Shown: positions 58,261-64,000 of the stretch, in pieces
Position numbering within the stretch: the first letter of the stretch is position 1
Layout of the letters: every line of letters starts with the position of its first letter
NCBI RefSeq assembly: GCF_004784465.1
Contig: NZ_SRRU01000003.1
Coordinates: 372,001-436,000 of the forward strand
DNA from: Streptomyces griseoluteus
GTDB taxonomy: Bacteria; Actinomycetota; Actinomycetes; Streptomycetales; Streptomycetaceae
Direction: 5' to 3'
DNA: 64,000 bases
Position numbers and translations under genes: made by a program
Notes under the pieces: model-generated
Seen by the model: only the letters and a program-made list of their open reading frames with translations
What the model was told of the DNA's origin: nothing
The model's database searches: none

Positions 58261-59169
58261 TCAGCCCACGTACCTGCGGGCGGTAGAGCCCCGGCGGGCC
58301 CGCTGGAGGGTGCTGAGCCGGCGTTCCAGATCGGGCGGGACGGGGTCGCGCTGCCGGAGCACCCAGGGCACCCCGGCCAGCGCCCGGCCGACGGCGCGGA
58401 GGGTGGCAGCGTCCCTGGGCACCGTGGCCAGCAGGGCGCCGGTGCGGAACAGCGCGGGCAGCAGGGGGCGCCGCAGCCAGGTGAACCAGAGGGTGTTGCG
58501 GATCCCGAGGACCCGGCGCTCGGTGCTGTCCCGCCGTACGGACGCCTCGTGATGGGCGGTCATGTCGTCCAGGTAGCTGAGCCACCAGCCCTGGCGCTGG
58601 AGGTCAGTGGCGAGCAGCTCCTCCTCGCCGCCGAGCCACAGCCCCGGATGGAAGCCGCCCGCGCCCCGGAAGGCGTCGGTGCGCAGCACGGTGGCGGCCG
58701 CGAGGAACGAGCCCAGGGCCGGGCCGGGCAGCCAGTCGGGACCGGTGAGCGGCGAGTCCCGCAGCTCCGCCGTGACCGGGTCCTCCGCGCCGGAGGGTTC
58801 CATGACGATGCGTGCGGTGACCGCGGCGAGCCCCGGCCGGGCGTCGAGCGCGTCCGCGGCCCGGCGCAGACTGCCGGGCTCCCACCAGGAGTCGTCGTCG
58901 CAGAAGGCGATGTAGGGGGTGCGGACCTCACGCACCGCGAGGTTGCGGCCGACGGCGCCCAGGTTGCGGCCGGGCTCCAGCAGCCGCGTGGCGGGGAAGT
59001 CCCGGCGGACCGCCTCGGCCGTGCCGTCGACCGAGCCGTTGTCGGTGACGATCACCTCGGGCGCCTCCGGCAGCTTCGCCAGTTCGCCGAGCGTGCGCAG
59101 CAGTTCGTCCCGCCGATTGCGGGTGATGACCACCACGGTCGTACGGGTGTCCGGTCCTGCGCTGGTCAT
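58261..59169 (-). CDS. Glycosyltransferase family 2
   Basis: 302 residues of the GT-A fold: TTVVVITRNRRDELLRTLGE, VIVTDNGSVDGTAEAVRRDF, NLGAVGRNLAVREVRTPYIA and the DxD-like FCDDDSWWEPGSL, then GGFHPGLWLGGEEELLATDL with the ED/EE acceptor-site acids. It transfers a sugar from a nucleotide donor. Last gene of the minus-strand glycan operon; overlaps the next by 4 bases, GGAGGGA before the ATG. Close paralogue of its neighbour. Confidence 0.9.
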   Translation of the reverse strand: MTSAGPDTRTTVVVITRNRRDELLRTLGELAKLPEAPEVIVTDNGSVDGTAEAVRRDFPATRLLEPGRNLGAVGRNLAVREVRTPYIAFCDDDSWWEPGSLRRAADALDARPGLAAVTARIVMEPSGAEDPVTAELRDSPLTGPDWLPGPALGSFLAAATVLRTDAFRGAGGFHPGLWLGGEEELLATDLQRQGWWLSYLDDMTAHHEASVRRDSTERRVLGIRNTLWFTWLRRPLLPALFRTGALLATVPRDAATLRAVGRALAGVPWVLRQRDPVPPDLERRLSTLQRARRGSTARRYVG

Positions 59170-60107
59170 GCGGGTCCCTCCCTCCGGGCGCGCGCGGCCC
59201 GGTCGGCATCGAGGAGCCGGGCCGCCCGCTCGACGGCGGGAGGCAGCCGCCGGCGGCGGGCCAGGGCGGCGGGCAGCCGGGCCAGGAGTTCGCGCAGCGC
59301 GGGCGCGGCTCCGGGGCGGCCGGTGGCGGCGGCCACCGCGAGGCGCGCGCTGGCGGCGAGGGCGGCGGACAGGGGGCGGCGCAGCCAGAGGGTGAGGACC
59401 TCGTTGCGCCACAGCCGGGGGCTGCGCCCGCGGCGGCCTGTCGGGGCGGGGTGGTGACGGGCCGTCAGGGAGGGGTCGTAGGCGACGCCCCAGCCCTCGG
59501 CGGCGAGGTCGTAGGCGAGCAGGGTCTCCTCGCCGCCGAAGAAGAGCAGCGGATGGAAGCCGCCGGCCGCGCGGAAGGCGTCTTTGCGGACCACGCAGGC
59601 GCAGGCGAGGAAGCCGAGTACCGGGCGCCCCGGCAGGTCGGGGTCGGGCGGCAGCGGGGAGGCGGCCAGCACGCTGTTGAGGGGGTCCTCGGTGCCGTCG
59701 GGGCCGACCAGGGTGCGGGCGACGACCAGGCCCAGCCGGGGGTGGGCGTCCAGCAGGTCGGCGGCCCGGCTCAGCGCGCCGGGCTCCCACCAGGAGTCGT
59801 CGTCGCTGAACGCGACGTAGGGGGTGTCGGCGCGGTCCACGGCCAGGTTGCGCCCGAGCGCACCGGTGTTGGCGCGGGGGCGCAGCAGCCGGGGGGCGCC
59901 GGGATGGCGGCGGACGGCGTGGAGGGAGGCGTCGCCGGTGCTGTTGTCGACGACGATGACCGTTGGCCGTTCGGGCAGCGCGGTCAGGGCGTCGAGGGTG
60001 CGGACGAGGCTGGCGCAGCGGTCGCGGGTGATCACGGCGACGGTGACCCGGTCCTCGGCGGTGTCCGGGCGCGTGGCCGACGGGTCAGAGGTGGAGGGCA
60101 CCGGCAT
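59166..60107 (-). CDS. Glycosyltransferase family 2
   Basis: 313 residues, same architecture as the gene downstream: VTVAVITRDRCASLVRTLDA, VIVVDNSTGDASLHAVRRHP, NTGALGRNLAVDRADTPYVA, FSDDDSWWEPGALSRAADLL, GGFHPLLFFGGEETLLAYDL. The C-terminal part is Arg/Ala-rich. The two GT2 genes look like a local duplication that diverged, so they may add successive sugars. ATG 60107 follows GGAGGAG at 9 bases; its first 23 bases overlap the end of the GT9 gene. Confidence 0.9.
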   Translation of the reverse strand: MPVPSTSDPSATRPDTAEDRVTVAVITRDRCASLVRTLDALTALPERPTVIVVDNSTGDASLHAVRRHPGAPRLLRPRANTGALGRNLAVDRADTPYVAFSDDDSWWEPGALSRAADLLDAHPRLGLVVARTLVGPDGTEDPLNSVLAASPLPPDPDLPGRPVLGFLACACVVRKDAFRAAGGFHPLLFFGGEETLLAYDLAAEGWGVAYDPSLTARHHPAPTGRRGRSPRLWRNEVLTLWLRRPLSAALAASARLAVAAATGRPGAAPALRELLARLPAALARRRRLPPAVERAARLLDADRAARARREGPA

Positions 60108-61101
60108 CGACGCCGTCTCCTCTCGGCGGTCCGGTGGGCGGGACGGGCGGCAGCAGGGCGAGCGCGGCAAGAACGGCCTCCTCGGCGCCGATCCTGAGCA
60201 GACCGGGGTCCGTGACCGTGCCGTGCGGGTCGCCGGGCGGGCCGGGCCGCCACAGGGCCCGGTGACGCGGCAGCGCGGGCGGCCCCCACAGGGTGGGCGG
60301 TACGGGCCCGAAGAGCGTCACCGAAGGCGTGCCGTGGGCGAACGCCAGGTGGGCGATCCCGGTGTCGCCGCTGACGACCAGCGCGGCGTGGGCGACGAGC
60401 GCGGAGAGGGCACCGAAGGGCAGGCCGCCGGTGAGCAGGTCCCCGGCGGGCACACCTGAGCTGTCGGCGACGTCCTGGACGAGCCGGTCCTCGCCCGGCC
60501 CGCCCGTGACGACGACCCGGTGTCCGCGGTCGCGCAGCCGCCGGGCGACGGCGCCGAAGCGTTCGGGGGGCCAGCGCCGGGCGACGGCGTCGGCGCCCGG
60601 GTGGACGACGACGGCGCCCGCTGCCGGCGAGGGGTCGTCCGGCGGGGGCAGCCGGAGGTCGGCCGGGTCGGCGGGGATGCCGTAGGCGGACAGGAAGCGG
60701 CACCAGCGGGCCCGTTCGTGCTCGTCGGCCCGCCAGGCGGGGGGCGGCCGGGAGCCGGGTCCCCGGTGGGCGTGGGCCAGCAGGTACCGGGGGTGCAGGG
60801 CGGCGAGGGCGTCGCGGCTCTCGGGTCCGTTGCCGTGCAGGTCGATCGCGAGGTCGGGGGGCGGGCCGGGCCAGTGGGTCAGTACGGGGACGGCGCGGCC
60901 GGGTGCCTCGGCGGGCAGTACGGCGTCGACGGTCCCGGTGGCCAGGGCCGCGTCGGTGAGCGCGGGGGGCAGAGCGAGGACGACCCCGTGGGCCGGGAAG
61001 GCCCGGCGGATGCCGCGCAGCGCGGGCACCCCGGCCAGCAGGTCGCCCAGGCCCAGGGCGCGCAGCACCAGCACGCCGGGGCGGTCGGGCGGAGGAGTCA
61101 T
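60085..61101 (-). CDS. Glycosyltransferase family 9 (heptosyltransferase-like)
   Basis: 338 residues: VLVLRALGLGDLLAGVPALR at the N-terminus, VVVHPGADAVARRWPPERFG in the donor domain, and VSGDTGIAHLAFAHGTPSVT, LFGPVPPTLWGP, the ADP-heptose:LPS heptosyltransferase signature. In Gram-negatives these add heptose to lipopolysaccharide. Here, with hldE and gmhA, it presumably adds a heptose to another surface glycan. Overlaps both neighbours. Confidence 0.88.
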   Translation of the reverse strand: MTPPPDRPGVLVLRALGLGDLLAGVPALRGIRRAFPAHGVVLALPPALTDAALATGTVDAVLPAEAPGRAVPVLTHWPGPPPDLAIDLHGNGPESRDALAALHPRYLLAHAHRGPGSRPPPAWRADEHERARWCRFLSAYGIPADPADLRLPPPDDPSPAAGAVVVHPGADAVARRWPPERFGAVARRLRDRGHRVVVTGGPGEDRLVQDVADSSGVPAGDLLTGGLPFGALSALVAHAALVVSGDTGIAHLAFAHGTPSVTLFGPVPPTLWGPPALPRHRALWRPGPPGDPHGTVTDPGLLRIGAEEAVLAALALLPPVPPTGPPRGDGVDAGALHL

Positions 61102-62522
61102 CGGCGCACTCCCTCGGTGCCGCCCGGCGCGTGGGCGGCACGCTCGGCGATGCCGCTGGTGGAGCGCCCGTCGAGGTAGGGGAAGAGCACGACCTGGCCG
61201 TCCCAGCTGGCCACCAGGGACGCCTCGGGCAGGTCGGTGCGGGCGTAGTCGCCGCCCTTGGCCCAGATGTGAGGGCGCAGCCGGGCGAGGAGGAGTTCGG
61301 GGGTGTCCTCGTCGAAGACGGCCACCGCGTCGACGCACTCCAGGGCGCGCAGCACCCGTACCCGGTCGGCGAGCGGGACGAGCGGGCGGCCGTCGCCCTT
61401 GCGGCGGCGTACAGAGGCGTCGGAGTTGACGCACACCACCAGGCAGTCGCCGGTGCGGCGGGCCGCCTGGAGCAGGGCCACATGGCCGGCGTGCAGCAGG
61501 TCGAAGCAGCCGCCGGCCGCGACGACGGTCCCGCCCGCCGCCCGCACCCGCGCGGCGGTGCGCAGCGCCTCGTCGGTGGGGGCGCCGACAGCGGCCGGGG
61601 GCGCCGGTTCGGGGGCCCGGCCGGCGTCCAGGGTGCGGACGCCGCCCTCGGCGACGTACCGGGTGGCGGCGTGCACGGCGCCGCGCACGGCGGCCTCGGT
61701 GAGCTGGCCGTCGGCCAGGAGTCCGGCGGCCGTGGCGGCGAAGCGGTCGCCCGCGCCGCAGGCGTCGCCCTGGGCGGTGACCGGCGAGGGGACCATGAGC
61801 GGGGTGCCGCCGTGCGAGAGGAGCGCGCCGCGCCCGCTCATCGTCACGGCCACGGAGGCGGCCCGCCAGTCCCCCACGAGCTGGTGCGCGTCCTGGGCGG
61901 CGAGGCGGAGTTCGTCGTCGGGGTCCCCCACCGGGCCGCCGCCGCTGCGGGCGGCGAAGATGTGCGCCTCGGTGGCGGACGGTGTCGCCAGACGGACGCC
62001 GGAAACGGGCGGACGGCCGCGCGGGTGCGGGTCCCAGACGACGGGCACCCCGGCGGCGGCCTCGGCGAGCGCGGCCCGCAGGACGTCGGCGCAGCCGCGC
62101 CCGTAGTCGGCCACCAGGACGGCGCCCGCGGCGGCGACGGCCCGGCGGGCCTCGGCGGTGCCTTCCTCGGCGCGGCCCTCGCCGTCGTCCAGGCGCAACA
62201 GGGGCCTGCCCTCGGCGAGGACACGGGTCTTGGTGGACAGGGTGCCGTCCAGCGGCAGCGCCAGCAGGCGGACCCGGTCGCCGAGCGCGGCGCGGAGTTC
62301 CGCGCTGGACGGATCGTCGCCGAGGGCGGTGACCAGAGTGACGTCCCGGCCGTCGGCGGCGGCGAGCCAGGCGGCCAGCGCCGCCCCGCCGGGCCGGGTG
62401 GCGCGGCGTACGTCGCTGACGACGGGTACGGGCGCATCGGGCGCGAGCCGTTCGACGCGGCCGAACAGGTCGTGGTCGAGGAGGGCGTCTCCTACGACGA
62501 GGAGCGGGGCCGGGGTGGTCAT
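61098..62522 (-). CDS. hldE: Bifunctional heptose-7-phosphate kinase/heptose-1-phosphate adenylyltransferase
   Basis: 474 residues. N-terminal ribokinase-like domain: LVVGDALLDHDLFGRVERLA, RATRPGGAALAAWLAA and the anion hole/base AQGDACGAGDRFAATAAGLL. C-terminal nucleotidyltransferase domain: VAAGGCFDLLHAGHVALLQA with HxGH, VNSDASVRRRKGDGRP and WAKGGDYARTDLPEASLV. It phosphorylates D-glycero-D-manno-heptose 7-phosphate and later adenylylates the 1-phosphate to ADP-heptose. ATG 62522 overlaps gmhA; the stop overlaps the GT9 start. Confidence 0.92.
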   Translation of the reverse strand: MTTPAPLLVVGDALLDHDLFGRVERLAPDAPVPVVSDVRRATRPGGAALAAWLAAADGRDVTLVTALGDDPSSAELRAALGDRVRLLALPLDGTLSTKTRVLAEGRPLLRLDDGEGRAEEGTAEARRAVAAAGAVLVADYGRGCADVLRAALAEAAAGVPVVWDPHPRGRPPVSGVRLATPSATEAHIFAARSGGGPVGDPDDELRLAAQDAHQLVGDWRAASVAVTMSGRGALLSHGGTPLMVPSPVTAQGDACGAGDRFAATAAGLLADGQLTEAAVRGAVHAATRYVAEGGVRTLDAGRAPEPAPPAAVGAPTDEALRTAARVRAAGGTVVAAGGCFDLLHAGHVALLQAARRTGDCLVVCVNSDASVRRRKGDGRPLVPLADRVRVLRALECVDAVAVFDEDTPELLLARLRPHIWAKGGDYARTDLPEASLVASWDGQVVLFPYLDGRSTSGIAERAAHAPGGTEGVRR

Positions 62523-63154
62523 GGGCGTTCCTTCCCGGTCACCGCCCAGTGCTGCCGGGCCGGCGACCGCCGGGGGCACGCCGTGTGGCGTTCGATCGCG
62601 CTGTCGAAGGACTCGCAGAGCATGTGCACGGCGACCAGGTGCAGTTCCTGCACGGTGGCGGTGCTGTCCGCGCGGACGCACAGGGCGTCGTCGGCGGCGG
62701 CCTGGAGGGGGTTGGGGGCGGGGCCGGTCAGGGCCCAGACGGTCATGCCGAGGCGGTGCGCCTCGGTGGCGGCGACGAGCAGGTTGGCGCTGGCGCCGCT
62801 GGTGGACAGCAGCATCAGCAGGTCGCCGCTGCGGCCGTGGGCGCCGACCTGACGGGCGAAGATCTCCTGCACACCGTAGTCGTTGGCGATGGCGGTGGTG
62901 GCGGATGTGTCGGCGTGCAGGGCGAGCGCGGAGAACGGCGGCCGGTCGGCGCGGTAGCGGCCCACCAGTTCGGCCGTCAGGTGCTGGGCCTGGGCGGCGC
63001 TGCCGCCGTTGCCCGCGACCAGGAGCCGGGAGCCGCCGGCGAGATGGGCGGCGAGGGTGCCGCCCCACCGGTGGACGCGTGCGGCGTCCTCGCGGAAGAC
63101 GGTGAGCGCCGTCATCAGGTCGTCGCAGTGCGTGGTGTCGGTGGCGGTGTTCAT
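62519..63154 (-). CDS. gmhA: Sedoheptulose-7-phosphate isomerase (SIS domain)
   Basis: 211 residues. SIS fold: LLVAGNGGSAAQAQHLTAEL, VGRYRADRPPFSALAL, LLMLLSTSGASANLLVAATE and ATVQELHLVAVHMLCESFD, all characteristic of GmhA, which makes heptose 7-phosphate from sedoheptulose 7-phosphate. The C-terminus carries about 20 extra Arg/Pro-rich residues. Coupled to hldE and to the upstream GT4 gene by 4-base overlaps. The phosphatase GmhB is not in the window. Confidence 0.9.
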   Translation of the reverse strand: MNTATDTTHCDDLMTALTVFREDAARVHRWGGTLAAHLAGGSRLLVAGNGGSAAQAQHLTAELVGRYRADRPPFSALALHADTSATTAIANDYGVQEIFARQVGAHGRSGDLLMLLSTSGASANLLVAATEAHRLGMTVWALTGPAPNPLQAAADDALCVRADSTATVQELHLVAVHMLCESFDSAIERHTACPRRSPARQHWAVTGKERP

Positions 63155-64000
63155 CGGACGACTCCGGAGAGCGAGGGGACGGACGACACCGCGCCGTAGA
63201 CGCGGCTGACCCCGTCGGCGACGCGGTCCCAGGTGTAGCGCTCCAGCACCCGCCGCCGCCCCTCGGCGCCGTAGCGGGCCAGCCGGGCGGGGTCGGCGAG
63301 GAGTTCGCGGACGACGGCACCGATCGCGGCCTCGTCGCCGTCGCCCGGCGGGACCAGAACGCCGGTGCGGCCGTCGACGACGGTGTCGAGCTGGCCACCG
63401 ACCGCGGTGGCGACGAGGGGGGTCCCGCAGGCCATGGCCTCGACGGGGACGATGCCGAACGGCTCGTAGCGGGGCAGGGAGAGGACCAGGTCGGCGTCGG
63501 ACATCAGCGCGGGCATGTCCTCTCGGCCGACCCCGCCGAGCAGGGTGACCCGGTCGGCCACGCCGTACTCGCCGGCGAGGGCCAGCAGCCGTTCCGCCTC
63601 GGGCTCGGCGAAGAGCAGGGCCAGTTCCGGGCCGCCTGCGACGAGCAGTTCGGCGTCGGGGATGTGGGCCAGGGCGCGGATCGTACGGTCGAAGCCCTTG
63701 CGCGGGACCAGCCGGCCCACGGTGAGCAGGCGGTGCTTCCCCGCGGGTGCGGGGCGGGGGCGCGGGGCGAACTTCCCGGGGTCGACGCCGCACGGCACGA
63801 CGTGCATGCGCTCGCGGGGCAGCCCCATGGCCTGGAGTTCCGCCACCTCGTCGGCGCAGGTGGCGATGATCGCGTCGCAGGCCCGGCCGACGGCCGTCTC
63901 CGCGGCGATCCGGTCGGCGGGGCTGGTGTCGGCGGCTCCCTGGTGCCGCCGCTTCACGGTGCCCAGGGCGTGGTAGGTCTGCACCACCGGCACGCCGAGT
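63151..64000 (-). CDS. Glycosyltransferase family 4 (5' end outside window)
   Basis: 283 residues visible, frame still open at base 64000. GT-B enzyme: VVQTYHALGTVKRRHQGAAD, VVPCGVDPGKFAPRPRP, LLTVGRLVPRKGFDRTIRAL and the EX7E motif in RYEPFGIVPVEAMACGTPLV. The donor-binding half is complete; roughly the first 100 residues lie outside. First visible gene of the operon that runs down to 58261. Confidence 0.9.
   Translation of the reverse strand, partial: LGVPVVQTYHALGTVKRRHQGAADTSPADRIAAETAVGRACDAIIATCADEVAELQAMGLPRERMHVVPCGVDPGKFAPRPRPAPAGKHRLLTVGRLVPRKGFDRTIRALAHIPDAELLVAGGPELALLFAEPEAERLLALAGEYGVADRVTLLGGVGREDMPALMSDADLVLSLPRYEPFGIVPVEAMACGTPLVATAVGGQLDTVVDGRTGVLVPPGDGDEAAIGAVVRELLADPARLARYGAEGRRRVLERYTWDRVADGVSRVYGAVSSVPSLSGVVR

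Noticed and set aside
61098..63154. Lipopolysaccharide biosynthesis and hence a Gram-negative origin
   Set aside because: GC, codon use and neighbours are those of Streptomyces, and comparable heptose genes occur in actinomycetes.

Overview
The window looks like the chromosome of a Streptomyces or a very close actinomycete. GC is very high with strong third-position GC bias, GTG starts are common, and many genes overlap by 4 bases. Supporting marks are a DasR-type (dre) element before a chitinase, a cysteine-type leader peptide, several sequences matching the Streptomyces stress sigma-B consensus, a DUF6343-like protein and an actinomycete-type contractile injection system. No rRNA, tRNA, CRISPR array or insertion sequence was seen.

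Layout. (1) 1-9.0 kb is an organosulfur scavenging island in decay: an ABC ATPase of the nitrate/taurine type, a frameshifted fumarate-reductase-like flavoprotein with a HEAT-repeat tail, two intact flavin monooxygenases behind a Cys-Cys leader peptide, a ferredoxin, and truncated ssuD, lysR, tauD and alcohol dehydrogenase remnants. (2) 9.4-20.2 kb is ordinary accessory chromosome: a small overlapping gene pair, an NCS1 permease, a 2H phosphoesterase, a LysE exporter, an FKBP isomerase, two TetR regulators each with a visible inverted-repeat operator, and a run of short-chain dehydrogenases. (3) 20.2-21.0 kb holds the wreck of a secreted GH92/lectin gene and a strong terminator.

(4) 21.1-42.8 kb is the main attraction, a complete contractile injection system (phage-tail-like, eCIS) locus. 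It has a divergent membrane protein resembling CisA, a LuxR-type regulator, a secreted propeller protein, the cap (Pvc16 family), the AAA+ ATPase, sheath, tube, two small assembly proteins, a 980-residue disordered VQR-rich protein, a second tube-like protein, a LysM hub protein, the VgrG-like spike, PAAR tip, gp25 wedge, baseplate J, tail protein I, and a zinc-ribbon/membrane/discoidin-like protein. Tail fibre and conventional tape-measure genes are not seen. Related Streptomyces systems are known to be made in the cytoplasm and linked to cell death. The family is therefore described, but several members here have no assigned function.

(5) 42.8-57.9 kb is rich in stress and redox genes: an aldehyde dehydrogenase, two formaldehyde-dehydrogenase-like zinc enzymes, a CDGSH/heme-oxygenase-like/SDR operon, a UdgX-type uracil-DNA glycosylase, and a paired soluble/membrane helical protein family. 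Several carry sigma-B-like promoters. Asparagine synthetase and a GH19 chitinase sit in the middle. (6) 58.3-64.0 kb is a tightly coupled operon on the minus strand for a heptose-containing surface glycan: two GT2 enzymes, a GT9 heptosyltransferase-like enzyme, HldE, GmhA and a GT4 enzyme that runs off the window.
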